Source of the DNA: Loxodes magnus
Lineage: Eukaryota; Ciliophora; Karyorelictea; Loxodida; Loxodidae
DNA length: 64,000 bases
Assembly: GCA_946699065.1 (NCBI GenBank)
Contig: CAMPDV010002457.1
Location: forward strand, 1-64,000
Reading direction: 5' to 3'
Of the stretch, positions 1 to 11,825 are shown piece by piece; position 1 is the first letter of the stretch, and each line of letters opens with the position of its first letter. The notes beneath the pieces are model-generated. The model had not been told where the DNA came from, did no database searches, and was given only the letters and a program-made list of their open reading frames with translations. The position numbers and the translations under genes were made by a program.

Positions 1-1484
1 GATAGCAATTACTTCAAATATTTTTGCTTCCTTATTTGAAAATAGGAAGAATATTAACTTTTTTCAAGTCTTTTTGTATATTAAATGTTCTAAACATATT
101 ATTAATAAAGCAACCAATTATTTTATATAATTCTTACTATCAAGATTTTAAGTTCAGCTTTAAGACTATCATATCCTTAGAGTTTTTTTTTTGCTAATTA
201 AGAGAATTATTTTTTTAATTCCAATCTCCAGAAAAAGAATTAATTTTTAAAGATGACTCAACTCCTATCTTTTGATAAAAGATTCATTTTTTCCATATTC
301 CATCATTCTATTATTGAAAAATTCTATTTCTTCTTAACTAAGATTTGAATGCTTATTAAAAACTTGAACTTCTAAACTGTTAATAAATAGTTACTGCTAG
401 TATTAATTATAATTTATTTAATTACAAATTTTTTGGTTTATTATATACTTTTTCTTAGCTTTTTATTGTTTTCATTTTCAAATTTAGTATAAATAATGCC
501 TATAGGATTTATTTTTAATTAGAATAGCTTGCTAACCTTTTAATTATCCTTCCATACAAAAACAAGCTATTCTAATATGAAATATTGTCTTTTTTAACTT
601 AGATGAAATAATTAAGTTTTATAGCTTGGAAATTTATAATAATTACTTTTTTAATTTTGCAATCCAATAGCAATCTCAGTATTATAAGTAATTAAGTCTT
701 TAATAAAATTATACTAACTCTCAAAATAATCTTGATAATCAATTAAAACTACTAATATTATCCTATAAATAGACTTTAGTAGTATTTTTTTGTATTTAGA
801 TCCTAAAATTTTAAATTTTAAACAGCATTGCTGCTCCTATTATTAATCAAATGTTTTTAAATCTAATTTCATAGTAATACTTGAAGGAAGATGATCAGAG
901 TGTAGACATTAATCTAGCATAGCCTAAAATAAGTGAGGTCATCAAATTTTAAATGTTATGCTACTAAGAAATAGTAATTACAATATTTTTAATTATTTAC
1001 CCTATGAATAAAAATATTGGCTTACTAATCATTAAAAACTAATAATCATTTGCTTCTATCAAATACATTAGCCTTTAGGTATTATCATTGATTCGTAATT
1101 AATTATTGACATAATTAGGAATTAAAGCATTAAATTCGCCACAGAGAATAGTAGGATTTTGATTATTTAATTTATGATATTGTTTAGATATTCATATGCA
1201 ATACTCTTACTTATATTTAATTTTTCATTTTTGGACAAATAGCATGATGCAATTGTTAATTTCTCAACACTTATACATTAAAATATCCAGGAAGATTTGA
1301 AAAAATAAATATAGTTTTGACAAAAGTAAAGCTATCTTTTGACTAATAAGCATACTTTTCCTGCTCTAGTATTTCCATTTTTAAAATAAGTTCAATATTA
1401 TTGCAGGATTATGGGCCTATAAGGATTTTGTGTTCAAGTTTTATTAATAGAAATATATCAAAATAATTTAGTGTTATAGATTCA
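1..1484. other. AT-rich stretch, nothing supported
   Basis: No RNA gene, repeat family member or convincing protein motif was found on either strand. With all three stop codons reassigned, open frames mean nothing here, so hidden coding sequence cannot be excluded. Confidence 0.4.
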
Positions 1485-1486
1485 TT

Positions 1487-2346
1487 TTTAAGTAACAGAA
1501 AGAGGAATCTAAGACCTATTCAAGATCTAGTTCAAGCCAAGCAGAAAAATTTACAAGAAAATAATATTTTAACCCTAAAGGAAAATGGAGTAGAATATCT
1601 GTCTTTCTAATTATTAAAAAAGAAAAGCAAGAAACAAACGACTAACCAGAAGCTAAAAGCAAAGACAGAATCGAGAGTCTAACTCATCTTCAGAGGACAA
1701 AGTAATGGTTGGTTTTATCGAATAAGTTAATCCTGGAATGTAAAATAACAAATTACTCTAAAATTAAATTTAAAATAAATTGCAAAATATGAAGAAACTT
1801 TCTTTAAGCAAGAAGAAAAATCCGGGAGCTAATGAACTGTATAGAAGATCAAAAATAACAAATTGTTAATTCTTAAACGTTAAACTGATAAAAACAATTT
1901 AATAACAGAAAATTAACTTTACGAAAATTCTAAATTCAATTTCAAATAATCACTAAGAATGATTATAGAAGAATATCAACATTAACAAAAGCTTTAAGAA
2001 CAAATCGATGCAAACCTAAGCAAAAGAATTGAAATTTTAGAAAGAAAGATTTATCCAAAGAAGGAAAGTTGAGAAGCAATATAAAAATTGTTGGTACTGT
2101 TAATCTAAATCTCACCTACTAAGATATTAAAAAAATGAAGGCTACTTAAGTACAATAAAGAGCGAAGAACCTGAGAAAATCTAAATAAGTTTTGAATACT
2201 GAATGAAGCGTTTATAAATAAAAATTACTCGTAAGAAACTAAGAGGTTCCTTTGTGGTAACTATCCAATTATAAAAGGTCGTGGAATACAGCCACTAAAA
2301 AATTTGTCCGCTGATACTTGATTGAAACCCAGGATACGCAAATCTT
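1487..2346 (+). pseudogene. Degenerate copy of coiled-coil ORF family A (ORF1-like)
   Basis: Read with TAA/TAG as Gln and TGA as Trp, this gives a hydrophilic, Gln/Lys/Glu-rich protein with heptad-like stretches (for example QKNLQENNILTLKENG near the start). It matches the ORF at 54084-54920 in the right arm over most of its length, including the last 60 bases before the (AAT)n tail. Several frameshifts relative to that copy suggest decay. There is no clear start codon. The combination of coiled coil and simple-repeat 3' tail recalls ORF1 of non-LTR retrotransposons; that is an inference, since no reverse transcriptase follows. Confidence 0.45.
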
Positions 2347-2364
2347 TATTTTACATTTAGTATA

Positions 2365-2389
2365 AATAATAATAATAATAATAATAATA
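2365..2389 (+). repeat. (AAT)n simple-repeat tail of family A element
   Basis: About eight AAT units directly follow the conserved end of the family A ORF. The right-arm relative has a shorter AAT run at the same point, so the repeat belongs to the element's 3' end. Some non-LTR retrotransposons end in such repeats. Confidence 0.6.
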
Positions 2390-2752
2390 TTTTAACCATT
2401 CTTAGAATCCCAAAAATCTAAGATGCCTTGAGACAACACGAAAGATGACAAATAGGATTGGACATTACAAGCAAGAAGAGAAAAAAAGGAAGTTATAAGG
2501 ATTATGATCCAAAAAATCCAGAAGAATATAAATTCGAGACCTATAGCTTTATATTAATCTCTATAAACTCTAATTCGTGGTAAACCAAACAAAGGCGAAG
2601 CTACGTTAAAATATTATTATTAATAATTATATCATTTTTAATGAAATTTTTTCCTTAAAGAATTTTAACCCCTTTCTTTATTAAATAATTTTTATAATAT
2701 TTAAATTTAAAATTTAGATAATAATGGTTCTTTATAAAATTCCTAAAAATAT

Positions 2753-3678
2753 TTAACTTTCATCAGAGATTTAATCCACTTTTCGCTTCTTAAATTGAAA
2801 CTTAATAGTTAATCATCACTTCTGTATTAATTAAACTAGATTCCCACTTCACACTGGCTAAGTAAAATCACTACAACTACTTGTTGGATATTTTTAACCT
2901 TAAACTTTTTATTGTTTTTAAAATCGAATATCTAAGTTTCTATAGGAGTAAGATTAGAATAAATAAGATAAGACTATATTTAAGGAATAAAAATAGCTGA
3001 AGTCGCTACCTTTCTTGTTATTACTTGATCACATATATTCCATTCGTTTCTTCTTTAATCAAATATCTATATTGTATTTTGGGCCTTTTTTTTTAAAACT
3101 TCAACCTCCAAAAATATAAATTTTTTAATAGCTTAAACCGCATCCAAAACGATTTACTGGGTTTTGAATTGATTAAATGTTTCTAAAAACTTTTACTGCT
3201 TATATCGAAAACTTCGCACTCGATTATATCGTAGTCGTATCTTCCTGATAATATGTAAATTAAGTTTCTTCTTATTGTATTTAGTTTTGTGGAAGTATCT
3301 TTGATACTACATCTAATATTTTTCAATTTTATCTTTGGAATATATATCAAATCTCTTTTAGTCTATTTTTTATGATCCAGATATGATTATAGTATTTGAG
3401 GTTATTTATTCAATTGAAGTGGTATGATAATAAATGCTTTGTACATCAATTTTCTCTTCTTAGATCTGTTTGGCTTTAATGTTATAGTTCTTCTATATTT
3501 GAATTATAGTTAAAAGTAATTATATTTGCAAATTTATATTATCGTAGGTTTGAACAGATTTCATATTTAATATTCAAATTCCAAACTTAGATAGAACTTA
3601 GATATCTTGTTTGCATTAGATTGATCTTAAAAGTTTTCTAAGGTAAAGAATTTTAATGCACTAGTTGTGACTAAGCAT
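2753..3678 (-). pseudogene. Kelch-repeat protein, copy K1 (frameshifted)
   Basis: This is one of at least eleven copies of a roughly 307-codon kelch gene in the window. The start ATG and the terminal TAA line up with the intact copy at 52789-53709, but the length of 926 is not a multiple of three, so at least one frameshift is present. Kelch blades form beta-propellers that bind partner proteins. Its mirror would lie beyond the right edge of the window. Confidence 0.6.
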
Positions 3679-4022
3679 TTTATTTATAATTTTAAAAGTA
3701 AATAATAATTTAAAATAAAATCCAAGTAATAATACATCATTTATATTGCTATGCAAAATAGAAGCAGTAATTTAAACTTAGTTTATACTTATTATTCTTA
3801 AAGAGAAATATCCTAATATTCAAATGAAATAAAGAAATGAATTTACTATTAAATAGTTTCTAAATTAAAAGTTAAATTTGTTTAGGGAGAGCTAATGCTA
3901 TAAGAAAATAGTTGCATCTGCTGTAGAATCTTATTGCCTATTCTGACTTTTGATTAATAATTTATATTTAATAATACATTATTTAAATGAATAAAAGATA
4001 AATTATTATATTAATATTTTAA

Positions 4023-4455
4023 TAGTGTGGAAAGCCCTTTCCTTCGGATGCTGCTTAGAGGTCCAGAAAAGCAACTAAAAAATGAGCGCGGAGGGAGAAT
4101 AAATCGTAGAAAAGAGAAATCAAATAACAAGAGAAGGAAGATTTGACAAGCTGGAGAACCTCTGAATGCCTAGGAGAAAACTTTCTTCATCATAGGTTGG
4201 GGAAAGATGTACCGAAGAAAAAAGTAAAAATACTGACAAGAGCTAAAAAGGACAATATTGGAGGCATCAAATAGAGTTATTATAAAAGATGCATGATGAT
4301 AAGGTTTCTTAGGGTGGCATTCTGTCACGGTCTTATAGAAGACTGAACTTTCAAGGGAATTCGAGCACTAATGGAGATTTTTTGAACGTTTTTAATCTTT
4401 AAAAACTTTAATTAAAATAACTGCATACAATTAAGGTGCTTCGTTCTTATAATCT
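4023..4455 (+). mobile_element. SINE-like element, family 1 (long variant)
   Basis: The middle (about 4265-4330) matches the other family 1 copies at 12891, 34477 and 59752 in a block reading GAGGCATCAAATAG then TTTCTTAGGGTGGCATT. It ends in a degenerate form of the shared 3' hairpin (about 4419-4454) followed by ATAATC. It is richer in G+C than its surroundings. Non-coding, short, dispersed and sharing its 3' end with a LINE, it fits a SINE. Confidence 0.6.
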
Positions 4456-4490
4456 GATTATTTTATAGGTTAATAGTAAGTTACATTTAA

Positions 4491-4515
4491 GCGGGGTTCG
4501 ATTTCCCGGCTTGGA
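4491..4515 (+). other. tRNA-like T-arm / Pol III B-box fragment
   Basis: A stretch reading GGTTCGATTTCCC between GC-rich stem halves matches a tRNA T-arm and B box. No D-arm, anticodon arm or acceptor partner is visible upstream, so this is at most a 3' fragment. Confidence 0.3.
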
Positions 4516-4699
4516 AACATTAAAAATAAATATGTCAAATCTCAAAAGTAAGTGATAGTTTGAGGGATAAAAATACTAAAAATAGATTAAAAAACTATTT
4601 AAAATTAAATATAATAATACTATAAATTTAAATATAAATGATTTTTAGCTTTACTTATAAATCTATATAACTAAAATAGTTATAATTTTTAATTGCAGG

Positions 4700-4930
4700 A
4701 GAAAGATTTTGCTGTAATTTATAATCTTTTTGAAGGTAAATAGCTAGATATAAGACCTTGAAGTAAATGAATCTAGAGATTATCTGGCCTTGGAGACATA
4801 AATCGATGATTTTAGAATATGCATTCAATACTTATGCTGTCACTTTTTAGAAAATGATCAGCAAAATATCCACATTGTGTTTGTCTAGAGGCTGTTCAGA
4901 GAAAGTAGCAATGCGAAAGTTTAGATTTTC
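4700..4930 (+). mobile_element. SINE-like repeat, family 2 (diverged copy)
   Basis: It resembles the copy at 26605-26860: a rising series of short matches ending in CAGAGAAAGTAGCA near a CGAAAG motif, in the same order and spacing. It has no coding character. Divergence is high, so the assignment is tentative. Confidence 0.4.
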
Positions 4931-5608
4931 TTAAGCATTCAAAGCTTATAAGTAATAAATTAATTAAAATACTTTATGCTATAAAAGTTTCTGCTTTTAA
5001 ATTTATTTAGAGAAATACTTTGAGCTTTATACAATTAATCATTAATTTTTTATCATATTAAAAGTCTAATTTTTATCTAAATGTCTAAAGAAACTGAATT
5101 ATTTCAGAAGAGAATAAGTGTAATCTTAATTTTTTCCTATTTTTCTGCTTTATTTCACAATTTTAATTTGATAAGATATTACTTTAATATCGCAATTATT
5201 ATTGAGGTTTTTATATAAATTATATGAGTAAGTTTTTCAGTTTACAAATGGAAATTATTTGCTAAATAAGTTTTTTATTCTATTATATTATATTATATTA
5301 TATAGTAAAACTAATGTTGGATTATAGTGGCGCTACCATTATTAAGGTACTTTTCTTCCTCTTCTATCTGCAAATCCTTTTAAATATTTACCTCGTTATT
5401 CTATTGATTGTTTCCGTCATTGATTCATGTAAATTCATTTTTTGATAGTAATTTCTTCTATAAATTTAACCTTTTTGTGTACATATATTTTACTCAGTTT
5501 TCTTCAAAGTCTTTTTTCTTCTATTCTCACTTAATCTTAAACTGATAGTATTTCCTTGTTTATTTCTTTTTCTCTTGCAAAATCTGCATCTTATTATATA
5601 TAAACAAA

Positions 5609-6130
5609 ATGGCACCTAAAAATGAAAATCTCCAAACTAGACTAATAAAATATATTAAGAACTATAAATTTATCTTTAACATCAACAAAACGGAAATTAA
5701 ACTCTAGTAGTCTAAGAATTTTCAAACAAAGTATATGTTATAATTAGCTATTGATTAACTGAAACAGGAAAAAAATGGATTCAAATAAGATATCGTAAGT
5801 AAATCTTCTGATCGGCAAATATACTCATTAATCCAACAAACTTAATAAAAATTATAAAGAATAAATTATGAAAGGAATCAGGGAATGCAAAATAAGATAA
5901 ACTATGATCTTAAAGTGCTGATACTACAAGAAGCGAGGTCCACAAGATGAAAAAAAATTTACATCAGATTAATAAGGAAGAAAATAATTTAATTTTGAGA
6001 AAATGATAAAAGAAGCTAAAAAAAATATAATCTAAAGCAGAAAGAAGAGAACTGAGCTGAAGAGAAAAATATGAAGAAAGTTATCAGCAATTTAGGATGC
6101 TGCATGAAAGATTTTATAAGTAATAATTCA
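5609..6130 (+). CDS. Unrecognised basic coiled-coil protein, starts MAPKNENLQ
   Basis: The frame from the ATG stays protein-like for about 172 codons under the reassigned code. It is rich in Lys, Gln, Ile and Asn, with amphipathic stretches. TGA appears where Trp is natural (for example STRWKK, QFWEN, ENWAEE) and TAA/TAG where Gln is. No family was recognised. It is followed at 6325 by an AAT simple repeat and faces a convergent ORF at 6385-7084, a layout also seen around 46.2-47.7 kb. It could be the ORF1-like part of a short retroelement. The end is uncertain because no codon is a dedicated stop. Confidence 0.5.
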
Positions 6131-6324
6131 ATTATACTTTTTAAAACCATAATGTTCTTATTAAAGAAGAAATCAATCTAATCTGTCATCATTCTTATTT
6201 TTCGAAAATATTTCAAATTTTTCAATAATAAGAAAAAAACGATTTAACAATAAGCAAAATGAAATGAATTGAAGAAATAAAATAAATGATTAACAAGTTT
6301 AAGATTGGCTATTTTTAAAAGATA

Positions 6325-6347
6325 AATAATAATAATAATAATAATAA
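6325..6347 (+). repeat. (AAT)n simple repeat
   Basis: Seven to eight AAT units lie about 200 bases downstream of the ORF at 5609-6130, as in the family A element at 2365. It may be the 3' tail of a retroelement on the + strand. Confidence 0.55.
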
Positions 6348-6384
6348 ATTTTACGTGATTTCACCTTTATTTGGTTAATCATAA

Positions 6385-7084
6385 ATCAAGAGTTTAATTT
6401 TAAATAAAAGATACTTCATATTTGCTTGGATCTTGTTTATCATAAGTCCTGAGGATTTTAATTTGTTTTTTCTGAGAGTTTCTGATAGGTCGATTCTCAT
6501 TCATTTCTTATTTAATTCGTTAATTACATGCTGTATATTTGGAGCTTCTTTGTTTAGTTGGAGTATTTTTTCCGATAGAATAAACCTTCGCTTGTACAGT
6601 ATATTCTAAATATATCTTACCATTTATTTTATATTAGTTTCTTTTTTTTTATTAAAACTGTTACCAATTTCTTTCTCTACGTCCTGAACGCTTGCAATAT
6701 CAGCACATCATTATTTTCCTATAGGGTATATATTTTGATACAAGTTTGTTATTCTATTTCCATTGGGTTTATTTTGTATTTAGGATTGTTCTGGTTTACA
6801 TATTTTCGAGTTTTAAATTTCTCTTAGTTGTTCTGTCTGTAAAATTCTACCCTAAATTTTGTTGTAAATACAGGTTTAAAGCTAATTTCTATCGTAGTGT
6901 TAAATTTTCCCTATTTTAGAATTTCCATAGAGTTTAATAATTCATTAGTTCGTTGATAAAGATCTTTAATAGCATTGACTAATTCTTAATTCTCTATATA
7001 AAGGAAGGTAGAGGATTATTGGCTACATCCTGCTAATGTGTTATTAGATTTTGTTGGTTAATTCTATTACTTCTTAGGTGCTAT
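6385..7084 (-). CDS. Unrecognised ORF, paralogue of the 46.2-kb ORF, one frameshift
   Basis: Two adjoining frames look strongly coding on the minus strand. The first runs from about 7084 and contains LVNAIKDLYQRTNELL, a coiled coil, then PVFTTKFRVEFYRQNN. The second contains GKQWCADIASVQD and continues to about 6385. The motif K-Q-W-x-(D)-D-I-x-S is shared with the ORF at 46175-46672, so the two are paralogues. The junction near 6740 needs a frameshift or an unrecognised short intron. The codon at 7084 aligned with the likely start is ATA-GCA-CCT, one base from ATG-GCA-CCT. Function unknown. Confidence 0.45.
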
Positions 7085-7089
7085 TTTTA

Positions 7090-8104
7090 TTAAAATTTAT
7101 ATTGCATGGTTTCAACTTTTTAATATAATAAAAATAAAACTTATTAGAAAGTAATAAACAACTAATTACTAAAACTGATATATTAAACTTAAGTTATTAA
7201 AATATAGTTATGGATTTTTAGGTGAAAATGTGAATAATATGCCAAGGAAAACTTTATATTAGCCTTATAATTGCCAATTTTCTTAATTAAATTTAAAGTT
7301 GAAAGGAGTAAATATTTTCAAAAGTTGGGTCTTATACATCCAGTAATCTTAAAAATGTCTTCTCTTTAACTAAAGGAAGGTTTAGTACTTCACTAATCTG
7401 CCATATTTATTTATAATATAGACTTTACAGCTGAGCCTAATTCATCAAAAGTTGTATAAAATTTGCTAAATTTGTCTTCATAAAATTTTTTCCCTACATA
7501 TTAAGCCTGAATAAATTGGCTATATTTAAAATAAATATTTAATTACTTTTTTTATTCTTTCGTAATCTTAATTTCTAAACGGCAATTTTTGCAATTTATT
7601 TTTCTAATATATATAGTAACGTATTTTTTCTTATGCATCATTAAAAATAATTATATTCTATGTCATAAATTCATATCCTTATTATCATAGGTCCTTTGGA
7701 TAGTTTCCTATTATATTATCTGCTTTTCCTATATTTCTTTTATTTAATATTAGATATCGAAAATCAAAATGGAAACATTTGATTTGGCTATGTTGTTAAT
7801 TAATCTCAGTTTTATATTTGTTCCATTTGAGATTAAATCTTATTGATAACCTCCTTTATAGACGGAAATAAATGTTTAAACTATTCACCTAATTTATCTA
7901 TTATTTATTCATATTTTTCAATTTTAATTCTTATTATTGATTTTATATTCTTTAATGTACTAATTATTCAAACAACTCTAAGATTCATTTTGCTCTTCTT
8001 ATTAAGATTTTCGCTACATCTGAATGTTTTATATTCTTATTTTTTAAGACTTTCATTAAGAAAGGTTTATCTTCTTAGTTGTCATTTTTTATATAATAGA
8101 TTCT
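7090..8104. other. AT-rich stretch, nothing supported
   Basis: No recognisable repeat or motif was seen. A standard-code ORF at 7843-8154 is low-complexity Leu/Phe/Tyr-rich sequence with no support. Confidence 0.4.
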
Positions 8105-8300
8105 TACTTAAAGTTTTTGAGATACCTAAGTTCTCGCCGCGCTGTTTTCTTTGAAAGTTTCTTAATATGCATAAATGAGATATTTTACTGATGTGGCTCT
8201 TCATACTGGTTCCACAATAAATAATGAATGCATATTCCATAAATATAGTTAATAAGCTCTTATTAAAGCTGGATAATCGTACAGATGTATTCCCTTTAGA
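8105..8300 (-). mobile_element. SINE-like repeat, family 2 (partial)
   Basis: It shares an ordered set of short matches with other family 2 copies: CTCGCCGCGCTG near one end (compare 45600), ATAATGAATGCATATTCC in the middle, and GGATAATC...ATTCCCTTT at the other end (compare 9290). It is diverged and probably truncated. Confidence 0.35.
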
Positions 8301-9110
8301 CTAAAAAAGTTATTTCTTTAAGTGATAGAAAGAAATAAGTATTTAATAAAGATATCTTGCAGATGTAAATTAATGCAGATTATACAAATAGAAAAAAGGA
8401 TGATGGTACGAAGTTATTATCTGAGACTTTAATTCTCAGTAAGAGAGAACATTACAAAAAACTGAAGGAAATAAAACTTATTAAATATAAGACTAGTATT
8501 GACTTAATTAACCTTAAAATGAAGAAAAAATCAGAGAAATTATGGATTCTAACTATGAATACTTATTTTGTAAGAACTTAAGAGTAAATAAATATACCTA
8601 TATATCAAGAACTTTACCAAAATATTATTAGAAAAAAGCAAAAATTGGATGTATAAGCAAAGTAATAGCTAAGATTAAAAGAAGATAAATAATTTAAATC
8701 AGAATCAAACGAGAACATTTTGATCTATAAAGAATTGCCTAAAAAGAAAATTTTAATTAAAAAAATTATAGTGAAATTTAATTGATTAATTATATTGAAA
8801 AAAATAAGTTACCTCAAAATAATTATATAGAACAAATGAAAAATAAAAGATGAGTGAAAGAAAAGACACTAAAAATAAATAAAAATGTACTTTCAAATAT
8901 TAAAAGACAATTTATTAGGAAAAAATTGAAATAGGTTAAATAAATTAGTAGCTAAAATTTTAAGGAAAAAGTTTATGAAGTAGCTTAAAAAAATGTATTT
9001 GAAACTTTCAAAGGAACTATATCGAATATTTTATAGATAATTTTTCAATAGACTAAAACTGTTGATATCCTTTTTAAGAAAAATTAAATTGATTTATAAT
9101 AATGATAATG
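8275..9110 (+). CDS. Unrecognised long ORF with Trp-rich start
   Basis: One frame stays protein-like for roughly 270 codons. It holds a Trp/aromatic-rich stretch (GWWYEVIIWDF near codon 40), then a long Lys/Gln/Ile-rich helical part (NVLSNIKRQFIRKKLK, then FKEKVYEVAQKNVF). TGA gives Trp at several sites and TAA/TAG give Gln throughout. No start ATG is secure. Only its 3' part is mirrored inside the window, because 64000 pairs with 8965. No family was recognised. Confidence 0.4.
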
Positions 9111-9129
9111 ACTAACTTTAATTGCTTGA

Positions 9130-9315
9130 GGAAAGCTAATTCTTGCTATATTTATTTCTCTGAACACTCTTTTAATGAAAATAGCGGAGATATGATGATA
9201 TCAATCTCTGTAAACAGGGATACCCATAAATAATGAAAGAAAATTCAAAATAATAGACTTCTAGCCCCTACCAAGACCGTATAATCTTTCAGACGCGTTC
9301 CCTTTAAAATCTAAT
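9130..9315 (-). mobile_element. SINE-like repeat, family 2 (left arm)
   Basis: It contains the family marker CCCCTACCAAGA followed by a GTATAATC block, and at the other end TCTCTGAACACT. It mirrors 63650-63835. No coding character. Confidence 0.5.
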
Positions 9316-9737
9316 AATCGAATAAATATTCCTAAGATTAGATGTATATTCATACAATTAAAAATCTTATTTTAATTATCTTTTGATTACTTTAAATATG
9401 ATTTTTATTTTATAAATTATAAATTATTAAATGTTTTATTTTTCTTAATTTTATTTGAAGTATATAAATAAGTTTATTTCAAAGTATTTAGTAACTATCT
9501 TTTATATATTATAATTATTTTAAAATTATATTGTCCGAAATTTCTAGTAAGAAGCTTGTGATTGTTAAATTTTTAATTTAAATGGAATTAAATTTCTTAA
9601 AAGTATATTTATAATTTTTAAAGAAGTTAGAAATAGAAAATATTAGTCATAACTATAAAATGCTGATTGCACTGTTTTATTAAATCACTATAGATTAAGT
9701 ATCACATATAAATTTATTTTTTATATAGTTATTAAGT

Positions 9738-10295
9738 ATGGCTTCCTCGGACGAAAAACTACCTCTTGTCTTATTATACAAATAACTCGGGTAGAAGGTA
9801 ATTAGACAATAGAACAATGGCAAAGAGGAGTCAATTTTAAGCTTCCAAGAATCTAATTTACACCGAAATCCACTACTCTAGTATTTACTCTAGCAAGTGG
9901 ACTACTACTTTGACAAAAGTAATTAAGTAGCACAAAAAGAGGAAATATCGTTGATATCTTATAGGCCAGTCTGCATAGAAGAGTGACTGGTATTGAAAAA
10001 GTAATAAAACCTTGAACTATTAGAGGCATCTAATATGAAAAAAAATGATAATCAGAATTAATATCTCAATACTTAAATTCAAGAAAATATATGGATATTT
10101 AAGGACTAATTATTTACTCACTTTAGTTAAAAGATATTTGGTTAAAAAAAAGGAACAAAGTGAAACAGATTAATTAATTGATAATTAAATCTTATGAAGA
10201 AGAAATGGAAATCAAAAATTCCAATTCAAACCTGTCAAAGATAAATCAGACTCAGGCTTTTATATTAACATTTTTTTATGTTTAAAATCTTTATG
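9738..10295 (+). CDS. Unrecognised protein, starts MASSDEK (left arm copy)
   Basis: From ATG the frame gives a soluble protein of about 185 residues beginning MASSDEKLPLVLLYKQLG. It carries in-frame TAA and TAG at Gln-like sites and TGA at Trp-like sites (CIEEWL, TKWNR). The first 100 residues contain few low-complexity runs, which argues for real coding. After about codon 145 other frames become equally plausible, so the C-terminus is uncertain. The mirror is 62669-63226. No domain was recognised. A kelch copy follows on the opposite strand. Confidence 0.55.
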
Positions 10296-10467
10296 ATCCA
10301 ATTAAAAGAAGACTCATGTTAATTTACTATTATTATTATATCTTATTATAACTATTCTTAAGAATATTTTCTCTTAATAAATTATTATATTTTTTATATA
10401 AATAAATTCGATAAAAGTTAAATTAAATTTAGATTAATAATGTTCTTTATTAAAGTTCTAAATATAT

Positions 10468-11394
10468 TTAATTTTCTCAAAGATTTATCCATTTTTCACT
10501 TCTTATATCGTAACTTAATAGTTAATCATCACTTCTGTATTAATAAACTAGATTTCCACTTCACACTGGCTAAGTAAAATCACTATAATTTTTTATTGGA
10601 TAGTTTTACCCTTAAACTTTTATTATTTTAAAATCGAATATTTAAATATCTATATAGTTAAGATTAGAATAAATAAGATAAGACTTTATTTATGGAATGA
10701 AAATAGTAGAAGTTTATACCTTTCTTGTTATTACTTAATCGCATATATTTCATTCGTTTCTTCTTTAATCGAATATTTATATTGTATCTTAACCTCCTTT
10801 TTTATTATTTCAACCTCCGAAAATACAAATTTTTTAATAACTGTAATCGCATCCAAATAGATTTACTGGATTTATTATAGGCTAAATATTTCTAAAACTT
10901 TTAAAATTTATATCAAAAACTTCACATTCAAATATATCATAGTCGTCGTATATTCCAGATAATATATAAATTAAGTTTCTCTTATTGAATTTAGTTTTGT
11001 GGAAGTATCTTTGATATTGCATCTAATATTTTTCAATTTTAGCTTTTTAGTATATAATAAATCTCTTTTATTCAATACTATATGCTCCAGATATAACTAA
11101 ATCGTTTGAATTCATTTATTCTATTTAAGTAGTTCGATTATAAAGACTCTAAATTTTAGTTTATTCTTCTTAAAATTGTTTGGTTTTAATATTATAGCTC
11201 TTTCTTATACTTGAATTGCATTTAAAAGTAATTATATCGTTAAAGTTCTAAAGATAGCGTAGATTTGAACAGATTTCATATTTAACAATTCCTATTCCAA
11301 ACTTAGATAGAAGTTAGTTATCTTGCTTATATTAGATTGATCTTAAAATTTTTCTAAGGTAAAGAATTTTAATGCATTAGTTATCACTTAGCAT
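10468..11394 (-). CDS. Kelch-repeat protein, copy K2 (left arm)
   Basis: It aligns with the intact kelch copy from start ATG to terminal TAA. The length is 927 bases (309 codons), so the frame may be open throughout, unlike its right-arm partner at 61562-62492, which is 931 bases. Conserved marks are an I/F-x-G-G motif followed by TGA (Trp), and a blade ending N-E-W written with TGA. Predicted soluble beta-propeller protein; partner unknown. Confidence 0.65.
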
Positions 11395-11554
11395 TTTATT
11401 TATAATTTTAAAAGTTAATAATCATTTAAATAAAATCCAAGTAGTAACACATCATTTATATGAAAAAATAGAAATTGTAATTTAAAATTATTTAAGTTAA
11501 TTTAAATTTCTTTTTTATTTCATTAATTAATTAATTTCAAATCCAAATATTTTG

Positions 11555-11825
11555 GACCGGAAACTCCTTTCCGATTGCCCGACCCGACGCTCTCGTTTTA
11601 TGGAATAATGGGGATATCCTGTTGTGCTCCAGACACAGCTGACTAGGGAGCTCCATCGCTATGAGCAGCCAGGCTTCAAGCCCCTACCAAGAGGGAAAAT
11701 CTCAAAGACAACATTCTCTTCAAAAAATGACTCTGACCAAGGACTTTCTCAGCGACAAGAAAGGAACTTGTTCCTAGCTATAAAACCAGAAAGTTAGTCA
11801 CGAAGGTCATTCTCAGCTCCCACAT
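11555..11825 (-). mobile_element. SINE-like repeat, family 2 (best-defined left copy)
   Basis: This island is much richer in G+C than its flanks. It contains GGATATCC, a CCCCTACCAAGAG block and GAGCTCC. It shares the order of these blocks with copies at 9130, 12525 and 26605. It mirrors 61135-61405. No protein frame persists. Confidence 0.6.

Noticed and set aside
7843..8154. 103-codon standard-code ORF
   Set aside because: Leu/Phe/Tyr/Ser low-complexity translation of AT-rich DNA, no motif, and the window does not use the standard code.
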